The position numbers were made by a program, and so were the translations under genes. Source: Streptococcus tangpeifui (GTDB taxonomy: Bacteria; Bacillota; Bacilli; Lactobacillales; Streptococcaceae). Taken from it: a DNA stretch of 64,000 nt. The stretch lies in assembly GCF_011038795.1 (NCBI RefSeq), contig NZ_JAAKDU010000001.1:310001-374000 (forward strand), given 5' to 3'. Below, in pieces: positions 46,912 to 59,170 of this stretch (within the stretch, counting starts at the first letter, position 1; each line of letters begins with the position of its first letter). The notes beneath the pieces were generated by a model. The model was given only the letters and a program-made list of their open reading frames with translations. It was not told where the DNA came from and made no database searches.

Positions 46912-47502
46912 TCAGTTAGTTGTTAATTGAAATAAAATCATCCAGATAGTCCATGCAATGACTGTAAAGATATAGGTTTTGTACTTCAATGGCTTACTGT
47001 AGTAAGTAAACAAAATCTGCATTGGGCCAACAGCATAGCCGCTCAATCTGATATATAAATTTGGATTCAAGTTAGATAAAGCAATCGTTAATATACCAAG
47101 AGATAAGTCTGATAAATGCAGTCTAGAATATATTTGCAATAAAGCCTTAGGTAATTCAGACTCTTTCAGTGCTTTAAGACCATTAACCGGATAGATACTA
47201 TTTCCAATAATTAACACAGTACCTATCCAAGCAAAGATGCAGTATATCAAGCTAACACTAATTATTGCGAGCATAAAATAGTCGTCCTGCCTATGGTATA
47301 GTACGAAAGAAATGATAGAGCCACTAAATAAAAATGCTGTGATGGCTAATAACTCATCACAAAATTTGAGCAGTTTATCATGTGATTTGATCCAATGTAC
47401 AGGGTCTGTTAAAAATAAGTCTGATTGTGAAAGGTGTGCTAAGAGTATTCTTGAGAGGCTTAACATTAATGTCGATAGCATTGGAATTAGCAGTCTGTTC
47501 AT
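46912..47502 (-). CDS. Multi-pass membrane protein of unknown function
   Basis: About 196 residues with five likely membrane segments (near 3-23, 47-69, 76-100, 129-146 and 175-193). I recognise no family. AGGAG lies nine bases before ATG 47502, while the ATG at 47508 is too close to it. Convergent with rplT, with no partner gene. No catalytic motif or cysteine pair is evident. Confidence 0.6.
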   Translation of the reverse strand: MNRLLIPMLSTLMLSLSRILLAHLSQSDLFLTDPVHWIKSHDKLLKFCDELLAITAFLFSGSIISFVLYHRQDDYFMLAIISVSLIYCIFAWIGTVLIIGNSIYPVNGLKALKESELPKALLQIYSRLHLSDLSLGILTIALSNLNPNLYIRLSGYAVGPMQILFTYYSKPLKYKTYIFTVIAWTIWMILFQLTTN

Positions 47503-47582
47503 GGTCATAATCTCCTATCGGGTTGATAATGCTATTATATCAAAGTTTTGATGAGTCCTTGGTGGAGTTTTGTATGATTGAG

Positions 47583-47617
47583 GAGGCTGAGCCATCATGG
47601 CTGTCTGTCCCACTCTC
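47583..47617. repeat. Minimal remnant of the MITE-like repeat (ends only)
   Basis: GAGGCTGAG and TGTCCCACTCTC, the two family ends, are separated by only about 14 bases, as if the interior were deleted. Confidence 0.45.
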
Positions 47618-47636
47618 ATCATTTAGAAAATTGCCT

Positions 47637-47652
47637 TAATGTAATTACATTA
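47637..47652. promoter_or_regulatory. 16-bp perfect palindrome upstream of pgdA
   Basis: TAATGTAATTACATTA is a perfect dyad about 190 nt before the pgdA -10 (TATAAT, 47844-47849). It could be an operator; no regulator is identified. The rest of 47503-47876 is featureless. Confidence 0.35.
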
Positions 47653-47876
47653 GGTTCTTATTTGCTTGACGATTTATTTTTTAAGCACGCTTCGAGAAAG
47701 ACAGGAATTGATACAATTTTTAGATAGGGAGCAATGGCAGTTAGTTGTCTGGAAACATCTCGTTTTGAATTTTAATGCTGAAATTTTGGTTTGCCTTTTG
47801 TCATAGATTATGGACAGCCCCTTGAAGCTCGGGACTAATTGCCCTATAATAGTAGATGTTGGAATGGAGGACAAAT

Positions 47877-49175
47877 GTGAATAAACAATCGTATCGCTTT
47901 TGGGGGATCTTGCTCTGTTTAGTAGCTTTATTAGGAATAATAGTGTACCGACATAGTGCTATTAAGAAGGATTTAACCCGAGCAGCTGAGTCTGAGAAAA
48001 TTTTTAGTAAAAAGCAAGGATCTGTAGTGGCAGTTAAGAAGCAAGATACTTGGCTTTATTATCCTTGTAATGATAAAGGAAAAGCTTATGCTGGACTAAA
48101 AGAAACTATAAATAAAGCAGCTGAAACGGCTAAGGATGGCGATTATCGATTTGTTGGCATGGCTTGTTCGGACTCTGCTTTAAAAAATGTTCAGCAGGCT
48201 AAATTTTATGAACACCCTTACTATAAGCAGGGAGCATCATTGCATAAAGGAAAAAGCAAAGTACTCAGAAGCTTTTTAATCAAGTCGGATAATACGGCTT
48301 TGAAACTGACGGATCTACTGTCGCGGACAACAGATTTAAGGGAAGCCTTAACGCCTAAGGTTAAAGCAGCGCTTAAAGCCCAAGGAATCAGTAAGAAGCA
48401 GCAGGCTAAGGTCTTGACTGTCTTTAAAAAAGAGAAACTGTCAAAGATAGCTTTTAGCTACAGTCAGTCTCAGTTAGTTTTATCTATCGGTGGTCAAAAG
48501 GTTATGATTGCTATTACTAGCCTTTACGATATTCTCAATCCTAATTATCTAAAAGATAAGGATCTGAAAGCCTACCAATCTTATAAACATGGGGCAGGTT
48601 TACAGGAGAAGATGTCAGGACACGTTGTTGCTTTGACTTTTGATGATGGTCCTAATCCTATGACAACACCTAAGGTTCTTAAAATTTTGAAGAAATATAA
48701 GGCTAAGGCCACCTTCTTTGTTGTCGGCCAAAGCGTTGCTGGTAATGAAGGTATCCTCAAGGAAGAGTTGAAAGACGGTCATGATATTGGGAACCACTCT
48801 TGGAATCATCCCCAATTGAATAAACTACCGGTTAATCAAGCCTCTTCGCAAATTACCCAAACAAGTCAGGCGATCGAAAAGGCAACAGGTCAGGCGCCTA
48901 AACTCTTACGTCCGCCTTACGGTGCTACCAACGATAAGGTGCGGAGCTTAACAAATCTCTATCAAGTGCTTTGGGATGTTGATACACTGGATTGGAAAAA
49001 TCGCAACACACAGGCTATTTTAAGTCAAGTAAAGTCTCAGGTGAAAAATGGCAGCGTTATTCTGATGCATGATATTCACCAGACAACGGTTGATGCTCTT
49101 CCGACAGTGCTGGGCTATTTAAGTTCACAGGGGTATAAGTTTGTGACTGTCAGTGAATTGTATGGTTATGTTTAA
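47877..49175 (+). CDS. pgdA: Peptidoglycan/polysaccharide deacetylase (PgdA-type)
   Basis: A 432-residue membrane-anchored NodB deacetylase. One N-terminal membrane segment (about 8-26), an external domain to about 250, then the catalytic domain: motif 1 TFDDGP, motif 2 NHSWNH (metal His residues), motif 3 RPPYGA, motif 4 around DVDTLDW and motif 5 ILMHDIH. Deacetylated GlcNAc in the wall gives lysozyme resistance in streptococci. I chose GTG 47877 because GGAGG sits seven bases upstream; the ATG at 47856 would fall at the transcription start. Confidence 0.88.
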   Translation: MNKQSYRFWGILLCLVALLGIIVYRHSAIKKDLTRAAESEKIFSKKQGSVVAVKKQDTWLYYPCNDKGKAYAGLKETINKAAETAKDGDYRFVGMACSDSALKNVQQAKFYEHPYYKQGASLHKGKSKVLRSFLIKSDNTALKLTDLLSRTTDLREALTPKVKAALKAQGISKKQQAKVLTVFKKEKLSKIAFSYSQSQLVLSIGGQKVMIAITSLYDILNPNYLKDKDLKAYQSYKHGAGLQEKMSGHVVALTFDDGPNPMTTPKVLKILKKYKAKATFFVVGQSVAGNEGILKEELKDGHDIGNHSWNHPQLNKLPVNQASSQITQTSQAIEKATGQAPKLLRPPYGATNDKVRSLTNLYQVLWDVDTLDWKNRNTQAILSQVKSQVKNGSVILMHDIHQTTVDALPTVLGYLSSQGYKFVTVSELYGYV

Positions 49176-49182
49176 TTTAGAT

Positions 49183-49211
49183 AAGACTTGAGTTTCTCAG
49201 GTCTTTTTTCT
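49183..49211 (+). terminator. Terminator after pgdA
   Basis: AAGACTTGAG and CTCAGGTCTT (loop TTT, one G-T pair), then six T. Confidence 0.88.
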
Positions 49212-49291
49212 ATCATTTGTCAGGTTTATTGAGCATTTTTAAATTGAAGACACCTGCGGCTCTGTGAAATTAGACTCGCTTTCCCAAAATA

Positions 49292-49326
49292 TTTAGGGAT
49301 TCTTTGTCAAGCTCCCTAAATTTCTT
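49292..49326 (+). other. Hairpin in the leader region of aroA
   Basis: TTTAGGGA (49292-49299) pairs with TCCCTAAA (49313-49320), followed by TTTCTTTG. It lies about 190 nt before aroA and may be a weak terminator or a leader structure. No leader peptide rich in aromatic residues was found. The rest of 49212-49507 holds only a likely promoter (TATGGTAAAAT at about 49462). Confidence 0.4.
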
Positions 49327-49477
49327 TGAGTCGCTTAACGGCTTAGTATCTTGTATTAGCTTAGCATCAATTTTTGCCTTGGAACAACTGGAGTTTTTAG
49401 AAGAGATTTCCGCATCTCGACTTAGGAAAAATTAGGATTTTGTCTAAAAATGGTTGTCTTTTATGGTAAAATACTAG

Positions 49478-51256
<1,779 letters not shown>

Positions 51257-51260
<4 letters not shown>

Positions 51261-52081
51261 AGATTGCCTACCTAGGTCCTAGTGGTTCCTTTACCTATAA
51301 TGCTGCTCTCAAGGCCTTTCCAGAACAAGAATTAGTCCCGTATGCTAATATTACCGATGTGATTAAGGCCTATGAAAATAGTCAGGTTGATTTTGCTATC
51401 ATCCCAGTGGAAAATTCTATCGAAGGTTCGGTTCATGAGACCTTGGATTACCTTTTCCATCAAGCTGATATTAAGGCTGTGGCAGAGATTGTTCAGCCTA
51501 TTCAGCAGCAGTTAATGGCTCGTACCGCAGATAGAAACATTGAGAAAATATTTTCTCACCCTCAAGCACTTGCTCAAGGAAAAGCTTATATTCGGGAGCA
51601 TTATCCTCAGGCAAAAATCGAAGTGACAGCCAGCACGGCCTATGCGGCTCGCTATGTAGCAGAACATCCTGAGCAGTCTTATGCAGCCATTGCTCCTAGC
51701 GTAGCAGCGCAGGAATATGGCTTAACCATTATTGGTCAAGATATACAAGAGATTGATGAGAATTATACCCGCTTTTGGATTCTGGGGCAAGAAGCGCCTC
51801 AGCTGCCTCTGCAAGCTCAGGTTAGCAAGATTTCTTTAGCCCTTACCTTGCCTGACAATCTACCCGGAGCTCTCTATAAGGCTATGTCAGTCTTTGCTTG
51901 GCGGGGTATTGATATGACTAAGATTGAGAGCCGGCCTTTGAAGACGGTTTTGGGAGAATATTTCTTTATCATTGATTTGGACAATTCTTTAAGTGCGCTC
52001 GTCGCATTTGCACTGGAGGAATTGCAAGTCCTTGGAATCGACTTTAAGGTACTAGGGGAGTATAATGTTTATAACATTTAA
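51257..52081 (+). CDS. pheA: Prephenate dehydratase
   Basis: A 274-residue enzyme producing phenylpyruvate. N-terminal YLGPSGSFTYNAA, IPVENSIEGSVHETLD and the catalytic Thr region NYTRFWIL; a C-terminal ACT domain (ALYKAMSVFAWRGIDMTKIESRPLK) for phenylalanine feedback. Monofunctional: no chorismate mutase domain is fused. Confidence 0.95.
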
Positions 52082-52115
52082 AATCTACAGAATTATCGGA
52101 TAATAGAGAGAAACT

Positions 52116-53540
52116 ATGGCAAATCATAATCTTACGCATCATGAAGAGTTGCGTTACAACTACTTGATGCGAAACTACCATTATCTATCGCCCAAGGAGC
52201 AGGAAGAGTTTAATTATTTAAGAAATAAAGTTGAGGTTTTCAATCAGGCCCAGCGTAGCAGAAGTGCTTATCAATACAGCCAATCGGATTATCAGGAAGA
52301 GTCCGATAATTCAAGCCAGTGGTATCAAAATGACGACGCTGATGATGGCTACTATTCAGACTACGATGACGACCTAGATCAGGACGGCTATACTGATCAA
52401 GGCTTGCCCCTTTATGATGATGAACATTCCTCATATCAAGCACGTAAGGCGAGGCAAAGATCGCAAAGGACAGTTGAACCGACTGCCTATGATAGTTCTG
52501 CCAGACCCTCTCGTCCCAAGAGGCCTAGAAATAATCGCCATTGGGTCAAGAGAACCTTTTTAGCCCTCTTAGGGATTATGTTGCTCATCTTTGCAGGAAT
52601 GGGCTATAAGTTCTATAAGGGTCTTTCAGCTGTCAATGGAGCCAACAGTAAATATAAACCAGCAATCAAGGAAAAGTTCAATGGTGAGGATACTGAGGAT
52701 GGTACTAATATCCTGATTCTAGGAAGTGATAAACGGGTTACTCAGGGCTCTACCGATGCGAGAACCGACTCCATTATGGTGGTTAATATCGGCAACAGCG
52801 ATCACAAGGCTAAGATGGTCAGCTTTATGCGAGATACCCTAATCAATATTGACGGGACCAGTGCTGATAGTTATTCCAATGATCAAAAACTCAATACTGC
52901 CTTTAATTTAGGGGAGCAAGACGGTAATCAGGGGGCTGAATATATGCGGCAGGCCCTCAAGGATAATTTTGGTCTCAAGATTAAGTATTATGTTATGCTG
53001 GACTTCGAGACCTTCGCTGAAGCTGTTGATACGCTTTTCCCGAATGGGGTTGAAATTAATGCCAAGTTTGCGACCGTTGAAGGAGAAGAAGTTTCAGAGG
53101 TTCAAGTGCCCGATGACCTTAATGCCAAGGATGGGGTGACACCTGAGCAGACTATCAAGGTTGGGAAGCAAAAGATGGATGGCCGAACGCTGCTGAATTA
53201 TGCCCGTTTCCGCCATGATGACGAAGGCGACTTCGGACGGACCAAGCGGCAGCAGCAGGTTATGAAGGCTGTTATCAGCCAGATAAAGAATCCGACCAAA
53301 CTTTTTACGGGGTCAGAAGCCGTTGGTAAAGTCTTTGCCATGACTTCAACTAATATGCCTTACAGTTTCTTGCTGAAAAATGGGGTGCCCATTATGACAG
53401 ATGCCTCTAAGGGGATTCAGCAGAAAACCGTACCTGAAAATGGGGACTGGGTTGATGATTATGATATGTATGGCGGTTTAGGCCTATCTATTGATTTTGA
53501 CCACTATCGTTCCCAACTGAAGAAAATGGGTATGCGGTGA
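52116..53540 (+). CDS. psr: LytR-CpsA-Psr family wall-polymer ligase
   Basis: A 474-residue LCP protein. A cytoplasmic N-terminus of about 140 residues rich in Tyr, Asp and Ser/Gln, one membrane segment (about 149-169), then the external LCP domain with NILILGSDKR, DARTDSIMVV, SFMRDTLINI and LNYARFRHDDEGDFGRTKRQQ, which holds the conserved Arg residues that bind the lipid pyrophosphate. LCP enzymes attach glycopolymers to peptidoglycan. The position after pheA matches psr of other streptococci. It should use the polysaccharide made by loci such as that at 1-3634. Confidence 0.9.
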   Translation: MANHNLTHHEELRYNYLMRNYHYLSPKEQEEFNYLRNKVEVFNQAQRSRSAYQYSQSDYQEESDNSSQWYQNDDADDGYYSDYDDDLDQDGYTDQGLPLYDDEHSSYQARKARQRSQRTVEPTAYDSSARPSRPKRPRNNRHWVKRTFLALLGIMLLIFAGMGYKFYKGLSAVNGANSKYKPAIKEKFNGEDTEDGTNILILGSDKRVTQGSTDARTDSIMVVNIGNSDHKAKMVSFMRDTLINIDGTSADSYSNDQKLNTAFNLGEQDGNQGAEYMRQALKDNFGLKIKYYVMLDFETFAEAVDTLFPNGVEINAKFATVEGEEVSEVQVPDDLNAKDGVTPEQTIKVGKQKMDGRTLLNYARFRHDDEGDFGRTKRQQQVMKAVISQIKNPTKLFTGSEAVGKVFAMTSTNMPYSFLLKNGVPIMTDASKGIQQKTVPENGDWVDDYDMYGGLGLSIDFDHYRSQLKKMGMR

Positions 53541-53561
53541 TTGGCTCAACTATACTATAAT

Positions 53562-53909
53562 GAGAGTAGGGCAATCATCAGTAGATCGTATGAAATGGCG
53601 ATTTCGATTTTCCACGCTCTCCTATTTTAAGCCTCAGACCTCTGCTGATCTTTTGTTTTAAGGCGGCAGGCTTTGGCAGTTTATCCTCAGATGCAGGGTT
53701 AAGTAGATAGGGCGAGTCTTACTTGCTCTCCCCTATTTTGATAGTTTCCCAGACTGTTGAAGTTATCACTAATATGGCAACTAAAGGGGTTAAGGGATTC
53801 CTGAAAATGGGCATGCGCCCTAGATAAAGACTTCCAATTAACTACTTGATGATTACTTCCGTTTAAAACAGTCAAATCGAGTCTGAAATTTTGTCTCAGA
53901 CTCTTTTTT
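53562..53909 (+). repeat. MITE-like intergenic repeat, copy 3
   Basis: A 348-bp element running from GAGAGTAGGGCAATCATC to AATTTTGTCTCAGACTC. It keeps the GGCGGCAGGCTTTGGCAG module, a decayed TAGTTTCCCAGACTGTT hairpin and CCTGAAAATGGGCATGCGCCC; the nested GCAGTGGTT unit is absent. It fills the psr-rlmCD gap, ending 36 nt before the next gene. Confidence 0.72.
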
Positions 53910-53927
53910 ATAGAAATAGACTAATGA

Positions 53928-55304
<1,377 letters not shown>

Positions 55305-55342
55305 ATTGTCCGCCTTGCTTTCTTGTTTTAAGGCAAGATGCT

Positions 55343-55365
55343 CAACAGATCCAGTGGATCTGTTG
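55343..55365. other. Perfect 10-bp hairpin without T run
   Basis: CAACAGATCC, loop AGT, GGATCTGTTG. It resembles in form the short-loop AAACAGTC hairpins of the MITE-like repeats. No other conserved module is nearby. Confidence 0.5.
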
Positions 55366-55587
55366 ACCCCGAATACCACCATGTTGAGTGCGTAAGTTTG
55401 CTAGTCAAGGAGTGGCACGACGAAGAGTAGTAATGACTTCTGCTCCTGAAATAGCTGCCTAAGAGTAGATTTAGTTAGTATGGGTTATGTTAATGATTAA
55501 TTCTATTTTGATCTGTCAACACTGTTTAATAATACCATTAATAAAATGGAATTTTTATAGATAATATTTATTTGAGGAGATTAAGTC

Positions 55588-55659
55588 ATGGAACACGAAA
55601 AATCTTTTAAAAAATCTAAAGGAGAATTGGGGCACCTTATAAAGTATTTGAATGTTTAG
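55588..55659 (+). other. Short ORF that is probably the displaced N-terminus of the next gene
   Basis: GAGGAG lies ten bases before the ATG. The frame encodes MEHEKSFKKSKGELG and stops at TAG 55657, overlapping the GTG of the next ORF. One extra G in the GGGG at 55629-55632 would join it in frame to APYKVFECLVKELRNES, which is open in the downstream frame. Confidence 0.5.
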
Positions 55660-56441
55660 TGAAAGAATTAAGAAATGAGTCAATTATTATGCTACATGTT
55701 AGTGAGAATGACTTCTTTAAGCTTGGGGATCGTGCTATTGCATCAAGTATTAAAGAAGGGACGCTTGCGGAGGATTTTGATAAGGGAAATCTTGATTCAA
55801 TATTTACTGATCCAAAAGTAACATCTTCAAAAATGTACAGTGCTTTTATAAACTACTATATTTTAAGACTGACTGCTGTCCTTGAACTATATTTCAAAGA
55901 TTCTATTAAGCAGTTACTAAAACTAAATATAGATTTGTTAGTAAAAGGTTTTAAGGAGACAGAAAAAGGGAAATCAGAGAAAAATTTGGATAAGAATTAT
56001 GTCCCGAAAAAGTATTTAAAATATCTAAATAGAATTACAGAACAATATTCTAGCGGAAAAAAATTTTCTGGAAAATATCAAAATTATTCAAAATTTTTGG
56101 AGATTGATGAAAATAATACCGATATATTGGATAAATTAGATAATCTGTTTTCTCTGAGAAATGATCTAGCGCATCTTAATAGATTTCCTGCTGAAGATCT
56201 TGCTGCAGGAACAAATCCCAGACTAACTACAGTGAGTGGTTTTGAGTATTCTCGAGAGACTTCACTTTCGAAGGAAAATTTTGAGGAAGTTGTAAAAGAA
56301 CTTTTAGATTTGACGATTAAGGTTTCTAAATTTTTAAAACAAGTTGAACAGACAATTAATTCAAAGTGGAAGCCAGATTACGAAAAAGCGGAGGTCCATT
56401 ATAAAAAGTTAGTTCAAAAACTTTCGAAGAGTAAAGAATGA
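55659..56441 (+). CDS. HEPN-like protein, probably 5'-truncated by a frameshift
   Basis: A 260-residue acidic, Lys-rich helical protein of no named family. A central RNDLAH (SLRNDLAHLNRF) matches the R-x4-H catalytic motif of HEPN RNases, which act in abortive infection and toxin systems. No cognate antitoxin or nucleotidyltransferase gene is adjacent. The GTG at 55659 has no ribosome site of its own; the true start is probably ATG 55588 in another frame. Base composition is AT-rich compared with rlmCD. It lies at the start of an accessory island (55305-60800). Confidence 0.55.
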   Translation: MKELRNESIIMLHVSENDFFKLGDRAIASSIKEGTLAEDFDKGNLDSIFTDPKVTSSKMYSAFINYYILRLTAVLELYFKDSIKQLLKLNIDLLVKGFKETEKGKSEKNLDKNYVPKKYLKYLNRITEQYSSGKKFSGKYQNYSKFLEIDENNTDILDKLDNLFSLRNDLAHLNRFPAEDLAAGTNPRLTTVSGFEYSRETSLSKENFEEVVKELLDLTIKVSKFLKQVEQTINSKWKPDYEKAEVHYKKLVQKLSKSKE

Positions 56442-56745
56442 CGTGACGAAACGATTGGAAACAGCGAGTTGCATTTCAGGTCTTTTCGAGCATTTGACCA
56501 TCAGCCCCTGAGGGCAGATTTGAGTGTAAAAAATTGGTTTATTACCAAACAATCGCACTCGTCAGAGATTTGACATGGTCAATTGGATAAAAACAGCTTG
56601 TGGCTGTGGCTTAGATATCGGGATAGAGTATGCAGGTTAGGCAACTAAACATAACAAAAATCAATCATTTTTGACAGCTTTGATTGGTAGATAATGGGGC
56701 AACTTTTTACTACAATTTTCATAAGAATCAAATAAGGAGGTTCTC
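56442..56745 (+). other. Intergenic stretch with coding debris
   Basis: One frame at about 56568-56640 reads FDMVNWIKTACGCGLDIGIE before a stop, which looks like a protein fragment of unknown origin. Nothing else assignable; a promoter for the following hydrolase is not obvious. Confidence 0.3.
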
Positions 56746-57810
56746 TTGAAAAAAATAATGAAAATTGTTGGTATAGTTCTGTTGATTATCATTATAGTTG
56801 CCATTGTAGCTTTTGGACTTTATTGGTATCGCAATATCCATTGGTATGACAGATATAAGAAAACACTGAATATGGCAGGTGCAGTTGAAAAGCAAGTTAC
56901 TCTTCCGAGTGGTAATGTCATCAATTATGGTGAAGTGAACAATGATAAACCTGCCCTTCTATTAATCCATGGACAGATGAGTATATGGCAGGACTATGCA
57001 CTTGTCATGCCTGAATTCAGTAAAAATTGGCATATTTACGCTGTTGATGTTTATGGACACGGGGAATCATCACATGATGAAAGTCTGTATTACCTCGATG
57101 TGAATGGTGACGATCTGATCTGGTTTATCAATAATGTCATCGGCAAGCCTACCGTTGTTGCCGGACACTCCAACGGAGCAATCACGGCAGCGTATGTAGC
57201 AGCATACGGCGGTCAAAACATAGCTGGAGCAGTGCTGGAAGATCCACCAGTATTTTCTACTGATGGAGAAGGCTGGGAAGACAGCTTTGCTTACAAGGAT
57301 GCGTATAAGCCTTTGCATGATTACAATGAGTCGGATAAGGCAGAGTGTTGGGAAGCTTATTACCTCCGTCACTGCTACTGGGGTCAGCTATATATGCCGG
57401 ATGCCATGCCGAAACTTGCTAACTATGCACAAAAGCAACATCAGAAGAACCCTAATAAGGCTGTTCAGATAGGCTTTCTACCAAGTTCGATTTGGTATGT
57501 TTTTGGATATGCCAAGAAATATGATTTTGCATACGGTGAACGATTCTATGACCTGAGCTGGAATCACGGTTTGACACACAAAGAAATATTGTCAGCAATA
57601 GAAGTTCCCTGTGTCTATATTCATGCAAAGGAGATGGTTCACGAGAATGGAACATATCTGTGTGCAGCATCCCGCGAACAAGCCGAGAGAGCGGTGGCTT
57701 ATATTGGTGAAAATTGTCAGTTGGTCGAGACTGAAGACAGTAACCATGTGATTCATACTGTTCATAGTGCTTTCTATATTGAAAAGGTAAACTCGCTGCT
57801 ATCAAAATGA
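56746..57810 (+). CDS. Membrane-anchored alpha/beta hydrolase
   Basis: A 354-residue protein with one N-terminal membrane segment (about 7-28) and an external or membrane-side alpha/beta-hydrolase domain: oxyanion HGQMS, nucleophile Ser in AGHSNGA, catalytic His in DSNHVIH. The acid residue is not obvious. Start TTG 56746 has AAGGAGG six bases upstream; ATG 56758 is an alternative. Composition and codon use (CTG, GGC, ACC-rich stretches) differ from neighbours and suggest import, perhaps from a Clostridia-like donor. A regulator pseudogene follows within 8 bases, implying a transferred two-gene unit. Confidence 0.75.
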   Translation: MKKIMKIVGIVLLIIIIVAIVAFGLYWYRNIHWYDRYKKTLNMAGAVEKQVTLPSGNVINYGEVNNDKPALLLIHGQMSIWQDYALVMPEFSKNWHIYAVDVYGHGESSHDESLYYLDVNGDDLIWFINNVIGKPTVVAGHSNGAITAAYVAAYGGQNIAGAVLEDPPVFSTDGEGWEDSFAYKDAYKPLHDYNESDKAECWEAYYLRHCYWGQLYMPDAMPKLANYAQKQHQKNPNKAVQIGFLPSSIWYVFGYAKKYDFAYGERFYDLSWNHGLTHKEILSAIEVPCVYIHAKEMVHENGTYLCAASREQAERAVAYIGENCQLVETEDSNHVIHTVHSAFYIEKVNSLLSK

Positions 57811-57817
57811 GGACATT

Positions 57818-58145
57818 ATGTTAAAAGAAAATCTTATGATGCTTCGTAATATACATGGCTTTTCGCAGGAAGAAATAGCGGAGAAAATAGATATCCCCGT
57901 AGGACTTATGCAAAAAGGGAGAGTGGCGAACTGTCTCGGACATCGAAAAATATAAGCATCTTGCGGATATCCAAGGTGTCATGATTGATAGGCTGATAAA
58001 AGCAGAAACGATAGATAGAAAAGAGAACATTCCACCTGCGCCACAAAGAAGCAATATCTGGGACTTGGTGACAATAAATGAATGTGGACAATTTGCAATC
58101 CCCAAAAACCGATCGTGAGAGATTCGGTCTTACCAGTGGGCAAAG
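57818..58145 (+). pseudogene. XRE regulator with AbrB-like tail, frameshifted and truncated
   Basis: ATG 57818 opens MLKENLMMLRNIHGFSQEEI, the helix-turn-helix of an XRE regulator, but the frame is lost at about 57905. A shifted frame continues with DIEKYKHLADIQGVMIDRLI and then DLVTINECGQFAIPK, an AbrB-like swapped hairpin; a third frame gives RFGLTSGQRK. The sequence then runs into an IS remnant at about 58140. Read together with the hydrolase gene just upstream (8-base gap), this was a hydrolase-regulator pair. Confidence 0.6.
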
Positions 58146-58253
58146 AAAATGAGGAGAACGATATTTGACAATAGGTGTTTGATTTTCCATGGTTCACGAG
58201 TATCTCTAACTGTAACCAAGAAATTTAGTAGCTCATCTATAACAAAATCCTCC
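58139..58253 (-). mobile_element. Remnant of an ISAs1-type transposase N-terminus
   Basis: The minus strand has CCTCC complement GGAGG (58249-58253) followed by an open frame DELLNFLVTVRDTREPWKIK then HLLSNIVLLIFFA. This resembles the DDE_Tnp_1-associated N-terminal domain of ISAs1/H-repeat transposases. It ends abruptly at the junction with the XRE pseudogene, and the start codon position now reads ATA. Confidence 0.5.
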
Positions 58254-58830
58254 ACTTTTATTATAGCGAAGGTTAACTTATTTTTATAAAATTGTTATCT
58301 GAAAACAAAATTTTCTTCATGCGTTTGTCGTACATTGCCTTCATTAGTAGGATGGAGCCTTATGATATGTTTCGATTTCGATTATGATTTCTTGCTTGAA
58401 TTTCACAAGCAGTATCTGACAGAGTTGATAAAATCGTCGCTGGGATTTGATGTCGAGTTCAGCTCGAAGCACTAGAAGGACAAGAATGGAATTGTCCTTA
58501 ATTTACAATAGTTAACATTTCGACGCTGTATCAGTTCCTTGGCGCATAGCGGCGATAATAGGAGGAACACATGGTTCCCCCCATATTGTATGGTAAGTGA
58601 TGGCGTTTAGCGGTATCATTTAAATGGTTCATTTGGATGACTTCTGTTCGTTTGGTTACTGACAGCATAGTCCAAATGAACTTTTTTGTTAACTAAAAAA
58701 TAAACTAGCACCACGGGTCATTAGATAATTTTATTCATCATTTATTTTTTGTATTCGTCACCAAAGGAGCAAAGGAAGTGTCTATGCTGAACGATGTATA
58801 CTGAGTTTTTAGTTGAAATAGGCATTAACG
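58254..58830. other. Gene-free debris between IS remnant and toxin-antitoxin pair
   Basis: No intact gene. Segments with a ribosome-site-like GGAGG (58560-58565) followed by short broken frames suggest mobile-element debris. A long inverted repeat ends it at 58627-58681. Confidence 0.35.
58627..58688 (+). terminator. Inverted repeat with T run
   Basis: GTTCATTTGGA (58627-58637) and TCCAAATGAAC (58671-58681) are perfect complements separated by 33 bases and followed by TTTTTTG. It may be a terminator or the end of a lost element. Confidence 0.5.
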
Positions 58831-58833
58831 ATA

Positions 58834-58864
58834 TGCTATAATGTAAATACAAAATGTATATACA
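58834..58864 (+). promoter_or_regulatory. Promoter and operator of the toxin-antitoxin operon
   Basis: TGCTATAAT (58834-58842) is followed by two 10-bp near-identical dyads, TGTAAATACA (58842-58851) and TGTATATACA (58855-58864), 13 bp apart. Tandem dyads over a promoter are typical binding sites for a ribbon-helix-helix antitoxin. Confidence 0.65.
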
Positions 58865-58876
58865 AGAGGTTTTGAT

Positions 58877-59170
58877 ATGACTACTACACAACCTGTTAAT
58901 TTTCGTGCTGATTCTGTTTTTTATCAACAAACTAAGGACATTTTAGCAGACGAGCAAATCAGTCTTACAGATGTTTTTAATGCTGCATTAAGAAAGATTG
59001 CAACTGGTGCTGTTGATGCCAAAGAATTTGTTTCGAGTGACTTGCCAGAGTCACAGTATCAAATTGCTTTTGAAGATTTAAAGAAAGAGATTCTGTTAGG
59101 CCATCAAGATATTGCTCAAGGTAAGGTCACAGCACTTGCAGACGTAAGGAAGGAATTTGGTCTTGACTAG
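58877..59170 (+). CDS. RelB/DinJ-type antitoxin
   Basis: A 97-residue protein with an N-terminal ribbon-helix-helix segment (VNFRADSVFYQQTKDILADE...SLTDVFNAALRKI) and an acidic, flexible C-terminus that should wrap the toxin. AGAGG precedes the ATG. It overlaps the toxin start. It probably represses its own operon through the dyads at 58842-58864. Confidence 0.82.
   Translation: MTTTQPVNFRADSVFYQQTKDILADEQISLTDVFNAALRKIATGAVDAKEFVSSDLPESQYQIAFEDLKKEILLGHQDIAQGKVTALADVRKEFGLD

Noticed and set aside
57821..58197. Minus-strand ORFs over the XRE pseudogene
   Set aside because: Only the short ISAs1-like segment in 58139-58250 is supported; the longer ORFs are antisense of the regulator.
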